A DNA stretch of 64,000 nucleotides from Sisyra terminalis (taxonomy: Eukaryota > Arthropoda > Insecta > Neuroptera > Sisyridae). Position numbers and translations under genes: made by a program. The DNA is taken from positions 48,747,701-48,811,700 of the forward strand of contig OY292275.1 of assembly GCA_958496175.1 (NCBI GenBank). The letters run 5' to 3'. Shown here one piece after another: positions 12,612 to 23,923 of the stretch. Numbering within the stretch: the stretch's first letter is position 1; every line of letters starts with the position of its first letter. Under the pieces are notes generated by a model that was given only the letters and a program-made list of their open reading frames with translations, was not told where the DNA came from and did no database searches.

Positions 12612-12902
12612 TCTAAAGAAACAATTATTTCCTATTCTTACTTCAAAGACTCGAATTTTGATTTTTTTGTGTTGAAAATATTGTTTTTCGAAACAACAGT
12701 CTTCTCTCACCTAAATGTGACGGTACTCATAACTATGGTAGGTACCGTTATTTGTAGTCGCTTTAAAACAGCTGAGATCCTTAGCGACTCTAGGGTTAAT
12801 GAAAATTCGTAAAATGAGAATTAACGTAAACTAGATTACGAGATTTGGATCCAGTGCTTTCTTTCGAAGCGGCCAGCTTGACCATTTTCGTCCTCCAGGC
12901 TA
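12612..12902 (-). mobile_element. tRNA-derived SINE, copy 2
   Basis: Same family and orientation as the copy at 12140-12474. The A box TGGTCAAGCTGG is at 12884-12873 on the minus strand, within a head reading GGCCGCTTCGAAAG. The shared core CCCTAGAGTCGCTAAGGATC and the shared tail AGGAAATAATTGTTTCTTTA are present. The middle differs from copy 1 by a length change of about 45 bp. A 74-codon plus-strand frame over 12588-12812 is antisense to the SINE and is not a gene. Confidence 0.75.
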
Positions 12903-13079
12903 AAAAGATATTATTTTATTTGATCAAAAGGATAGGTGAGTCTAAAATTTAAAAAATGACAATATAGAATCAACTGAAAGTCGATTTAAATGGAAATTGT
13001 GAATCCTACATCGGGTGGCTCAGTCCATTGAAAATGATCTCTTATCATTTGATCCGAAAACATATAGGGGTCGCATATT

Positions 13080-13520
13080 TTTATCTTTTTTTTTGCAATT
13101 GGCATATTTTGTGGCTGTGATCAATCGAGGAGATGTCGCCCGTTGATTGTATCGGGGCTCGTTCATTATTTGCGAGCTGGTGACTTTTTTCACTCGACAA
13201 TCAGCGGCCTGTCACCACATAGTCACCAGATAGGTAGCTACTGTCCAGTGACACTGGCAGTCGGCCATCAAGCGATCGAAACGGGCGTCCAATCAACGGC
13301 CATACCCTATAAGCCAAGTGAAATTATGCGGCCCGACGTGCATTTCGTTGCACTTGCATTGCAATCACAACAGAGGCCTCTTCTTCGTGCGATCAAAGTT
13401 GTGCCGCTGAAGGATTGTTGCACGCTGGATGACTGACCGTTGCTCTTAATATTTATTCACCCATCGCATTATAACGCGACGGCAACAAGTGGAAAAATAA
13501 ACGGGATTTCTGCGATCGAG
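13080..13520. other. GC-rich island with 97-codon open frame, putative regulatory element
   Basis: This is the sharpest GC-rich block in the left half of the window. It is repeat-free, with several GTCAC/GTGAC words (13180-13260) and a CATTGCAATC word near 13355 resembling a C/EBP half-palindrome. A plus-strand frame of 97 codons (13143-13436) is open, but its translation shows no recognised domain. Elevated GC lowers stop-codon frequency, so an open frame this long is expected by chance. The preferred reading is a conserved cis-regulatory module in an intron; the alternative is an unrecognised exon. Confidence 0.45.
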
Positions 13521-14066
13521 ATTTAATTTATTTATTTATGTAACTCATGCCAACCTTTTTCCATTTCTATTATCGCTTTGGAACAATTTCATATCTGCAC
13601 TTTTTCGAGTTTCACCTATAGAATAACCTAAAAACATTTTTCTTTTTCCCATTTCCATCTTGGTAACTTTGGTCATCATTTCTGCAATCCTTACAAGCAG
13701 CTTTGCTGCATATGGAAGTGTTTTGATCGGCACCTTTGTCGTTGCGACAATTTATCCCCTAATCGAAGTCATAAAAAACAATAGACGGTGATTATATTGA
13801 TAAATATGCCGCCATTAATTGTCTCACCATTTTTGGAACGTTTAATTTCATAATACCATTGGCTTAAGTCATAAAAGAAAATTTCAAAGAAAAAAAACTC
13901 AAAGAAAATGTGCTTAATTGAACAATAAAACCTTAATAGTCGAAAACCTTTACTGCATAAGAATTGTTACAGTTAGTATTGATTACTTCCCAATTGAAAC
14001 CTATCAACTTAGTTATCTAAAGAGAAACTATATACAAGTGAGGATTAGGTATATTTTGGTCTATAG

Positions 14067-14488
14067 CCGTCATTCCCAACGTGGGGCATGGTAATATTTT
14101 GGTAGACCATGGGTAGGACGTGCACCCTTTGGCTGACTATTCCAAAGACTATGGGGTAATTCGAGAATGAGTTATTAACAATGAATTGTTTTTCATTCAT
14201 TTCCAAATATTATTTTATTCAAATATTCGCTATTTTTGCTCTTCAGTGCTCTAATATATGTTTGGAAACTTTATTTAATTAACTGTTCTTTCATTTTCGA
14301 TCTTTCTCTCTCATGGATGACTTATTATTTGGAAGCTTGTTTAGATACCAAGTTAATGGCCTTTTAGCTTCCTTCAAGTAAATAAACGTATAATTTTGAA
14401 TAACAAAATTTAAATATCACGAGTGAAGATATCAGGATTTTAAAAATGCTTAGGTGGGGCATAGCCCAAAATCGGTTGGACACCACTG
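14067..14488. mobile_element. hAT-like MITE (422 bp)
   Basis: Flanked by an exact 8-bp duplication GTCTATAG (14059-14066 and 14489-14496), almost the hAT target consensus nTCTAGAn. The right end reverse-complemented reads CAGTGGTGTCCAACCG, a typical hAT terminus. The left end CCGTCATTCCCAACGTGG is a decayed partner with conserved CCAAC. GTGGGGCAT occurs just inside both ends in inverted orientation. There is no coding capacity. Confidence 0.75.
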
Positions 14489-14674
14489 GTCTATAGAATG
14501 GATGAGTCTGGCCTATTAAAGCTTTTTGATAACATTAATTTTTATATATTAAACTAATATTTTTTTAAAAATATCAATATTTTCCTTGAATATTAAAGTA
14601 AAAGTAAAAATTAAAAAGGAATAGCTGTCATTCATTTTCTCTTTTCCAAATGACCCCACTGACTTATTGGTCAT

Positions 14675-14836
14675 GAGCCCGCGATGGTCAGACCTTCGTT
14701 AATTTAAAAAAAAAATATTTTCTCTGTATATGTTCGCAACTTAAGTAAAAACGATCAGCATTTATGGAGTTTGGATGGTGGTTACTTTGGCAGGAAATAG
14801 GTAGCAAAGCTGTATAAAATTAAACCTTAGTTTTGT
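14675..14836 (+). repeat. unclassified dispersed repeat X, copy 1
   Basis: This segment (GAGCCCGCGATGGTCAGACC ... GCAAAGCTGTATAAAAT) reappears in reverse orientation at 23511-23670, sharing AACGAAGGTCT, GCTGATCGTT, AAACTCCAT, TTGCTACCT and GTATAAAAT words in the same order. Neither copy has clear terminal repeats or a coding frame, so the class is unknown. Confidence 0.6.
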
Positions 14837-14839
14837 AAA

Positions 14840-16740
14840 AAAAGAACAAAAATTAGCTTTTTATACTTTCTTCGAAATAACATTAGAAATCATTTACTCC
14901 ATGATCAGACACTTAGTATGGTTTCAACCTCCTGCCAGACACCTCTAAAATGACCAAAAAATGACAGAACTATAAATGGTACTTTAGGTTGTATCTTTTG
15001 GTGGTTAGTAAGAAATTATGCAAGGTAAATTTGGGAACGAGAAGATATAAATATAAAAAAAAACCTTCCTTTTCGTCAAAGTACCTTTGCAGTTCATGAA
15101 TGATCCTTTGTGCCTCTTATAACTGTTCTATTAATTTAGAATCTCATAAACTTCCATGTGATTCATCAGGGCAAAGTTGGTATTCTGTTATGTAAGGAAA
15201 GTGAATACTTAAAATAAATTCCGATTTTCAATAGTTTAAGGATTATCTTTACAGTTTTGTACATAATTTGTACAGTTTTTCCCATTTATAATTTTAGTTG
15301 GTATTATCTTTTCGTGTTGTTCTAATTTTTACGGTGAAATAGATTTCAAAATGAAAATTGCTATGTTCCATTTTTTAAAATTAGCTTTAACTTAGAAAAA
15401 GATTTAAAACCTGCCTATATTCTTTCGTTTGAGTATAAGAGTAATAAAAATGCGGAGGCAAAAAACTTTTAATACGCTAATTTAAACGCGAGGCATTTTA
15501 ATGTTTCAGATTCGCAGTTCTTTATTAGATCATTTAAAGATTTAAAGGTCAGGCTTGAGTCGCTGAAGAAAATTCCTCAATGTTAAATGAAATTAAATGC
15601 TCTTCATAAATATATTATACATATAAATATGAATAGATCTACAATTTGATTAGACTGAAGCTAAAAAAATGTTAGAACATAAAAGAGCTATGATGTAAAA
15701 AAAATGATAATTTTTTTTTGTTTCAATAGATTCGCAACGTTTGAAAAATTTTTAATTTTATGTTGGCACCTCGGAAGAATTTTTAAGTTTTGTAAGAAAA
15801 ACCGTTTATGCACTCATTTATGGAACTTCTGGTCTTTATTTATATTTTTAGTCGGAAATTATTAAATTTCACGAGTTGTGATTTTATTTTTTATATCGCT
15901 TGGCGATGAGTTCATTAGTGTGGTTTTTTATTGGTAAGAAAATTAGAACATTAGATTGTTTATGTAATGTGAAGTTGGGAATATACTTCAGTAACGGTCT
16001 GTTTCAAGTTTTCTAATCACCAATTTCGTAGATAAGATAGTATGCATTTTTTGAATTTGTTTAAAATTTTTATCGCTCGAACACAATAGTAAAAAACAAA
16101 AAAAAAATTCTTCCATAATGCTCTGTTTCTTTATCACAATAAATTCAAATGAAACACTAAAAATTTCAAATTGTTGTTTATATTGTTTGCACTTTGTGCA
16201 TACCACTAATAGTTGTAATGCTTAAGACTATCGAGTCGTTTATAATTATTGTTTAAGTATTTTTTTTTGCGTCTATAAATAACATACTATGATAGATATT
16301 GTATATATTATGTCAAACGCATTTTAATTTATTTGATAAAAAAATCCAAACCAATTGCCGTAATTTATAGCATTGTTTAATAAAAGTGAAAATTATTTTA
16401 CTGAAATGCATTTATTATATAAGAATATATAAGAAAAAATTTAAGAAAAAATTATCAAATCTTTAATATAGCACCTTTTAATATCGCCCCTTTTCGTTAA
16501 TTGTTTGATAAATTAAATATTTCTTCCGAAAGTAACTAACCGACCAACTTCCAAAAGAAGTTTCGAATCAGAGTGATTTCATCCCCGTTGAAAAAGCCTA
16601 TTTTATTTCAACCCTTAAGTAAAATATTAACTGTTCACCTTAGCAAGGAATTACATTTCATTTTCCCACTCTCCCATATGATTTTCTTCTCAGCATTTTT
16701 TCAAAATTTTTATTAAGTTAGAAGGAATAAAAAAAAAACT
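14840..16740. other. AT-rich non-coding stretch
   Basis: Nothing supportable beyond simple A/T runs was seen. A short open frame at 15988-16206 on the minus strand has no recognisable feature. Confidence 0.45.
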
Positions 16741-16746
16741 AAATTT

Positions 16747-16860
16747 ACTAATGGATAATAATATATATATGTCTTTGAGATTCAACTAAAAAATTACTTT
16801 CTTACGACACGTTTCAACAGTTTTTGACTGTCATCATCAAGTAATAATAATAATAATAAC
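16747..16860 (-). mobile_element. Penelope-like short element, family A, single arm with hammerhead-like motif
   Basis: On the minus strand: ATTATTAC, TTGATGA, a GACAG/CTGTT hairpin, GAAA, CGTGTC, GTAAG, then an arm ending in TATTATTATCCATTAGT. The order matches the copies at 22993-23316 and 43464-43627. TTAC before the first box can pair with GTAA after GTC, giving the expected stem I of a hammerhead-like fold. The first box has one change (UUGAUGA for CUGAUGA), so activity of this copy is doubtful. A short (TAA)n run adjoins it at 16842-16859. Confidence 0.6.
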
Positions 16861-19800
16861 AATTATTTTGTCAGTTTTAAACAAATTTCGTATAGGTTAT
16901 TTGTTTTATAAAATGTATACATTTTAAATTTACTAATTAAAGAGTCCTTTTTGGACACAGTGCATAAGAACTACTAAAAGAACCCTTCAGATATGCGATT
17001 GTGATTGAAGTTTGGATGGTTGAATGATTTTTTCTGGCATTTTGACAGTCGATTTCATCCCTTAAGCGTGGTTTGTTTTCGGAAAAATTTGAACAGCATG
17101 TACAGGTGGACTTATACTTTCGATTGGCATCCTAAAAAATCAAACTTAAAATTTGACGATTTTCGTGAAAAATCAACGAAAATACCCAAGGGTTGTTTTG
17201 GCCGAAAAATGTTTTTGTTTCGAGTTCGAAATAGCTTGTTATATTATCGTTTAGTACATTGTTACGAACCCGAAACTATCCTTAGTTCGAAAATCATCCC
17301 TTATTTAACGATATTACATGCGATTGAAGTTTCGATGGTCAAACGGATATCAAAATATCAAACGACGTTTTCCGAGCTCATATAAGCTAATAAAGTATTT
17401 AAATCTTATAAGTCCTAGAGTACTCATTAATTCTGTTATCAACAAAAAAATTTCAAACTTATATAACGATAAGTTTTTGGCTAACAATACTACCAATTAG
17501 TTAACAATGATAATTTAAGCATACAAGTATGAATGATTAAAGAATAAACTCACATCAAGGTAGTAAATAGACATTGACAAAAAATTCTAATTCATAAGTT
17601 TCCCAACCTTTTACGAATCATCCCCATTTTTAAAAAAAAATGAAATTTCTAAAACCTTTCTTTTCAAAAATATTTCGTTTCATAAATTATCTACAAATGG
17701 AAAAATGTTATCGTTGTCTATTTTAACGGTATACCAGCTTTGTTGGGCATCACTTTTCCACTTCATAAAAATTGGTTCGTTTTATAGGACTGTAGGCAAA
17801 ATTTATTTTAAGTAGCATTAAGATATTAAGTAGATATAAGCTTTGAATCCACTAACTAATGAAAGGTTAAAGTGGCAAACATTCCAAGCTATTCAATATT
17901 TTCTATAATCTTTGTAATAGACAAAGAGTCATTATAGACGAGATTGTCGTATTCAACTTTGAAATCTATTAATTTTTATAGTTGTTTTGGTATACATTAC
18001 TCCTACACTTTAATCACTTTATTGTTTTAATTTCAGTAATAAAATAATTATTTGAATAATAAGGTCATTTGGGAAAAATAAAACTCATAAATATGAAAAA
18101 AATTATTAAAATACATTGAAACACTAAAAGCGCGATTGTATTTAATGATATCTTGTGATAGATTTGGAATTACTTAGCTTGTGGCTGTATTATTATAAAT
18201 GATATGTTCCATTTTTCTGTGGAAATATTTTTAAGAATCCTACTGATGATAATTTTATGCCATTGCAAAAAAAAAGAAGTTAAAACGCAAGGTTTGTTTT
18301 TCATTTGATCTAAAACGTGGAAACATTTTTTTTCAAAATTTATTGAAATGACATGTTTTGATGTGTTCTATGAACCATGTCGTGCATATGGATTGAAGTT
18401 TATCGCTTGCGATTATTTGCAAATATATATATTTTTAATTTGAACTGTGTAATATGTCGTAAGAGTGTTTATTAATTTTTTATTTCTATGTAAAGGACAA
18501 AAAATCGGAAGATTTGTGTCGTTTCTTTTTGTAAGTTAAGCGACTAGTGGTAGTTATAGAAAAGGTAGCAGAGCATGGCGGTTTTTTTTTTGAAATTTGT
18601 ATTGTATTTGTTTTCGTATGAACTTAGTAAATGGTGTATTGAATTAATAAATTTTCATAGTTTTCTTCTGGTCAAGAATCATAAATAATGTAAATATTGA
18701 GCGCGATTTAATGTCGGATGCGTTTTGTCTGGTGTTTAATGTGGCATGGGGCGATGATAACGCTGTTTATTGGCTTCCGGATCGCTTTGCTGTGTTACTT
18801 AGATTAACGTTTTTAATATTATTATAAAACCTACAAATACGTACACACACAATCATACCTTCCACTACGTATATTAGTTTATTTATTACACATATAGTAT
18901 TTAATTCATTATCATAAATAAATGTTTGCGGTTATTTTATTTTTTTGTACTTTTTTTTAAACTGTAATAAATCAGTCTGCCATGTCCAGAAATATGAAAT
19001 TCATTGCTTCTACTAAAAAGAAGTATTGCTAGTAGTGCATTGCGTTTGTTGGACTGACGCAATATTGATAAAATGAATTGGAAATAAAAGGAAAACCTTT
19101 ATTATTGTTTACGAGACGTTTTTATTGCTCTGACATGTTTTACATACACAATTTGATAAAATGCCGCTCGGCTAAGAATTGTTGGAATTATTAGAAAAAA
19201 AAAATTATCAGCAAACCAAACGCTCGACCATGTAGATATTTCCTTTCGGTATTTTCTTCATGGGAAAGTTACGGTGGCACGTAAATTGGCCAGCGGGAAG
19301 AAGCTGCGGACAAATAAATTAATGTATTTGGTATATTAAGTAATGATAACATAATATAACATAATTTTAAAATTATTTTTATCTACAGTTATTTGGAAAG
19401 TAAGCGAAGTCAATTTTTCTTTAAGTCTAATTGTATTAATAGGAAATGAACTTTGCAAACCTTGATGAATATTTGGTCGTAGAAGTAGAGGGTATATTAC
19501 AAAGAGGTTGCGTTTATGGCTATTTGGAAACTTTTTCGATATATTCGGTAATAGATCCTAAAATCGGATTGGTAAATACGCGGGTTTTTCTTATCTTCTC
19601 CTACGCTTTTTAGTAATCTTCCAGTCAAAATATTTGTGATAGGTAGTTTGATACTTTTGTAATTCATGCCGTCATTGATTCATAATAAAAAATAATCTAT
19701 TTCTTTAGTATTTGCCATACTACGTCCTGGGTCTAATGCATATGCAAAATTCACCCTTTTGGATTCTTTTGGCTTCCAAAACAATGTCAACAATAACTTG

Positions 19801-21279
19801 TTCAAGATTACCGCAACAATTCTACCAATGGTAAAAAAATCCTATCGATATTTTTTTTAATCATTGGCTTTGAAAAAATCTCTCTCAAATTTCGAATAAT
19901 TATAGAAAAGTGTAACTTATTTTTTCTGTTTTAGGACTTTTCGAAAAATTAAGTAAGCTTTGAAAGCTGTTGGGTCTTAAGCTTCTAAGTTTAATGCTTA
20001 AGAACCTCAAATTTTAAGAGAAGTACTTTAAATCTATCAAAAATTCATATACTTGCCTATAACTTCTCACAGTTACGAAAAAATTGTTAAAAAAGTATAT
20101 ATTTATTAATTGGACATATCATAAGATATGAAGCGAATGTAAAGAAAATATGAAAAGGGATCGTAGATGGAAAATACGAAAAAGGAAGAACAAAATTAAG
20201 AAGCGAAGGATTAGTTATTAAGAATGCTTGAAGTAGTTTCAAACTAATTTACGGATTAGCTAAGGAAAAGAAATCTAACATTAGTTTGTGACTAAGAAAT
20301 TGAAAATGTTACCATTTGGTTAAAGGAAAATTAAAAGTTTCTTCATTGATAATAAACTTCGAATGCTTTTGAATCTCTTACTTTTAAGAACCTTTAGGTT
20401 TAAAAATATATTAAAAATTAATTTTGGTGATTTTTAAAATATTTCATCTCCATTTAAAATGCATGGGGAGTTGACACGTTTTCAAAATCAATATTTTCAT
20501 TAAAAAATAGCCAAAAATATTAAATTGTGAACAGTTTGTTTTTTTACTATTACTTTATTCTTTTAACTTCCTTGTATTCAGTTCTAACTTTATTGTGTAA
20601 TTGATCTGGGTATTTTTATGGGAACTTATATGACTGGATTTTTTAAGAACACAATAGAATTCAGTCAAAATTGCAATGCTTCCTTTAAGTACCTAATTAC
20701 CAATTTTGAATTTAAGATTTTAGAGACAAAAGAATAACTATTTTTCCTCGAAAAATTACTTTTTGTTACTGATAAACTATATATTTGAGCCAGTTATTTT
20801 GAAAGTGGCCTAAGTCCATTTCAAGAATAGTTTACATTGTTACTCTTTTTTACAACAATAAATACATAAATTTCACAGTCAAAAAAGTTACTACTAGTGT
20901 GTTGAAAACCAATATCAGTACAAATATCAGCATAATCTGGTCTATAAGCAAATCAAAAGTTGTCGTATGGGTTGTCCTTAATATGGATTTAGGCCACTTT
21001 TAAAATAAACGGCTCATTTATATAATAGTATCTTTAGTTGGTGAACTACCCTCTTTGGGTATTAGGAAAATTTTTGGTCAAAATTCAGTTCATTTTTGAA
21101 ATTTCAAAGTTTATAATAGTTACAACTTATTTGTAGCTTAATTGAAGTTGATTAAAAGAAATTTTAATTTCGGCACGAAAACAATATAAAGGTCGAGTTA
21201 TTAGAAGATATACAACAGTTCGTATCACTTCTGAATTACAAATAACGGAGCGAAAGTTAATTTAATTGATATTTTCAGT
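16861..21279. other. AT-rich non-coding desert with minor islands
   Basis: A 126-codon plus-strand frame at 17005-17385 is open but matches no family I know. Its start (TGCGATTGTGATTGAAGTTT) and end (ATGCGATTGAAGTTTCGATG) are related words about 330 bp apart, which suggests an old repeat rather than a gene. GC-richer patches at about 18690-18800 and 19210-19310 may be small conserved elements. Nothing else was bounded. Confidence 0.4.
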
Positions 21280-22260
21280 TTTTACAATGCATAGTTATAC
21301 ATACGAATGTGTCTTGTTATAATTTATAGTTGTGAAATACAAAACAAGTGTAGATTGCAAGGATGCACTTGCAGATAAATTTGTTGAATTTCCCGCCTCT
21401 CTTGTGTTCGGTTTTATTATTTGCCTTACATTATATTGCTGTGTAGGTATTATAGGTACATATATAGGTTGATATGGACATATTTTACAAATATCCACCA
21501 CCACATTTGTTCACTCGTATGTAATATAAAATGTAATATATTTGAGTGAGTCGAGAAATTCCTGTAACTGAAGATAATAATAATCAGCATGAAGTAAAAC
21601 AATCTATGTAGATCTAAGTAAAATAAGCTGGAAAACAATCTGAGAATTGCACACGGGCAATTTTCTTACACTAGGTAACTGTGGATATTGTATCTGTATC
21701 TGTAAAAATTATCAAATTAAAATATAGAGAAAATATTGTCTGTGTTCATTGTGCATTTGTGTTGGCAATTTCTCATGTGAATTTGACATTTGCAAGTGGT
21801 ACACTAAGCTATTGAGATGCATGGTGCCAATATGTGCGGCGGGGAATTGAGAGGTTTGGTTCGCGTGACGATAATTTCTTGTGATTTCGTCGAGAAAACA
21901 ATTTGATTTTGTCAACGCAATTGTTATGTTACGGAGACAGTACCATAACACGATCTGTATCCAATCCATTCTATTGTAACATTACAAGGAAACAATTTCC
22001 ATATCGAACACACCACATCAATTGCAGCAGAAAATAATCAACTATATTTCGTTTCGTTTCGAATGGTTTTCTTCAAAATATCGGATAAAAGTGCGCCGAA
22101 AATCGATATTTTTCCGGTGATATAAAAAAAATAGAAAAAATGTGGAGACATGAAAAAATTGCGTGTGTTTCCCTCATTGTGCAAACTTTTTTTTATCAGA
22201 TGAGGACATGGTTTACAGTCACCCATTCACAATGGAATATGTTTCAATGAATGGCTCTGA
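21280..22260. other. candidate regulatory island; source of a captured segment
   Basis: This is a mixed-composition, repeat-poor block with GC-richer cores at 21820-21960 (GTGCGGCGGGGAATTGAGAG). It contains segment 21963-22080, which was copied into a nearby mobile element. Several short open frames on both strands have no conserved motif. I read it as non-coding, possibly an enhancer. Confidence 0.4.
21963..22080 (+). repeat. 118-bp segment duplicated into element at 23080-23197 (source copy)
   Basis: The segment aligns to 23080-23197 without gaps over 118 bases with four mismatches, all C here and T there. Here it is embedded in ordinary island sequence with no terminal repeats around it, so this is taken as the source. 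It starts AATCCATTCTATTG and ends GGTTTTCTTCAAAATA. Confidence 0.9.
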
Positions 22261-23079
22261 ACATATATACAAACACATAGAAACTCACATTATTTATTTT
22301 AATAATAATATTCATAAACTTGAATCGCCCACCTCACTCCACCATTTAAATATACACACATATATACACACCACCACTACACATCAAATCAAACACTTTA
22401 TATTATGTGTATTTAAAACGTACTTAATATGTTACTTCACCCTGTCACGCAATATCACCTTAGGAATATAATAACAATTCCTATTTTACACAGAAAAAAT
22501 ATCTATTTGAACCTTGAGTTGAAGTCAAATAATTAAATTAAGATTACCACTCTTGATAGTCGTTCTATTTACCATAAAATTAGAGCCAGAATTACATTTT
22601 TTTTCCTCCGAAAATTTAAATTGTATCATATTCATATCAATAAAAAATAGCGTCATTTAATAACCACATTTAAAATAATATATATGTATAATTTCTTTTC
22701 TATCTTTTCGTCACAATTTCAACTTTAAAGCTTGTAATAAGATAGTAATTTTAAGACCATTAATCTTGACCAATATCAGCTTGATAGACAATACATTACT
22801 AAATAATGAAATAAAATCAAACTTTTATACAAATACCTTTGTTTACAATTTGTTTTTAATTTTAAGTGTGATGTACCTTGCATAAACCATTTAAACAATG
22901 TCTGTAGATCCTGATCTATAATAGAGATTAGTTTACGATATTGTAGTTGGGAAAAATAGATGGCAATTTTTAAAATACCCCGAACATTACTAAATTAATG
23001 GATAGTAATATATATCCTATGATTCAAATTCTTCTTTATTACGAGGCGTTTCAACAGTTTTTGGTTGTCATCATCAGGT

Positions 23080-23197
23080 AATCTATTCTATTGTAACATT
23101 ACAAGGAAATAATTTCCATATCGAACACACTACATCAATTGCAGCAGAAAATAATCAACTATATTTCGTTTCGTTTCGAATGGTTTTTTTCAAAATA
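23080..23197 (+). repeat. captured copy of 21963-22080 inside mobile element
   Basis: Same orientation as the source, the same 118-bp length, and four C-to-T differences. The left junction falls in an AATC shared by the arm and the source, which is a microhomology. The right junction has three extra bases (CCT) before the opposite arm. Confidence 0.9.
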
Positions 23198-23200
23198 CCT

Positions 23201-23248
23201 GATTGCCTGATGATGACAGCCAAAAACTGTTGAAACGCGTCGTAATAA
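23201..23248 (+). ncRNA. hammerhead-ribozyme-like motif (best-preserved copy)
   Basis: In order: GATTGC, CTGATGA (23206-23212), T, GACAG-loop-CTGTT hairpin, GAAA, CGCGTC, GTAAT. CUGAUGA and GAAA are the invariant hammerhead boxes, GUC is a canonical cleavage triplet, and GAUUGC/GUAAU can form stem I with one wobble. It departs from the textbook fold by one extra U before stem II and a minimal helix III (ACGCGU), which would need a dimer or a two-base loop. Activity is untested; the call is structural similarity only. Confidence 0.45.
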
Positions 23249-23510
23249 ATAAGAATTTGAGTCATAGGACATACATTACTATCCATTAATTGTGACTCGG
23301 ACTTATCAATGTTAATACATTACTATACTAGACTGATCTGGGCACTCTTGGTGTTCAGTGGGACTAACTTTATGGCTTATTCAAATAATCCTATAACGAT
23401 TAGTTTTGGATATTTGGTCTTCTGGACATTTTGTTAGCGTCAATTGATGAAGAGATCATCCAAAATTTTATGCAAAAGAAATAATGAAGTAATAGTTTAC
23501 TTAATTCATG

Positions 23511-23670
23511 AAACTAAGCTATTATTTTATACATCTTTGCTACCTGTTACTTGCCAAAGTAAGCACTTTCCAAACTCCATAGTCGCTGATCGTTCTTATC
23601 TGTGTTGAAGACATGCACAGATAAATTTTCAGCTTTTTTAAAATAACGAAGGTCTAGCCATTGCGGACTC
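23511..23670 (-). repeat. unclassified dispersed repeat X, copy 2
   Basis: Reverse-orientation partner of 14675-14836, diverged but collinear over about 160 bp. No ends, TSD or coding frame could be defined. Confidence 0.6.
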
Positions 23671-23923
23671 TTGGGCTATAATAAAAGTACCAAAAATGAG
23701 TCATAAAATAAATTTTATGCTAAAAATCGATCGAACTTCTGCTTACATAAATGAAGCTTAATTTATTTAAACAGGCTCAGAATATAAAATTATAATTTCT
23801 TAACTATCTCGTGGCTTGCAATTTTTTGAACCTGGGTGAATTTTTATATTAACAGATTTGTTTCTACGGAAGCTTTTAAGCTTCTATTATATTGTAAAAA
23901 TAAAACTTTGACAAACACTTTCT

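Larger units (their letters stand above)
22993..23316. mobile_element. Penelope-like composite element, family A, with captured insert
   Basis: Two inverted arms of about 88 bp flank an insert. The left arm (22994-23083) begins ATTAATGGATAGTAATATAT. The right arm (23201-23289) is its near-exact reverse complement, followed by a 3' end TGTGACTCGG ACTTATCAATG also found in the 43464 copy. Both arms carry the hammerhead-like boxes: left arm on the minus strand, right arm on the plus strand (CTGATGA, GACAG/CTGTT hairpin, GAAA, CGCGTC, GTAAT). A 9-bp repeat ACATTACTA flanks the whole (22984-22992 and 23317-23325). Between the arms lies a 118-bp copy of 21963-22080. Variable-length TSDs fit target-primed retrotransposition rather than cut-and-paste. 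Confidence 0.7.

Noticed and set aside
17005..17385. 126-codon plus-strand open frame
   Set aside because: No recognisable domain, AT-driven composition, and related words at both ends suggest an old repeat; no splice or promoter context.
22316..22400. CA/CACCAC-rich stretch considered as a microsatellite
   Set aside because: Too irregular to define a repeat unit; left within surrounding non-coding DNA.
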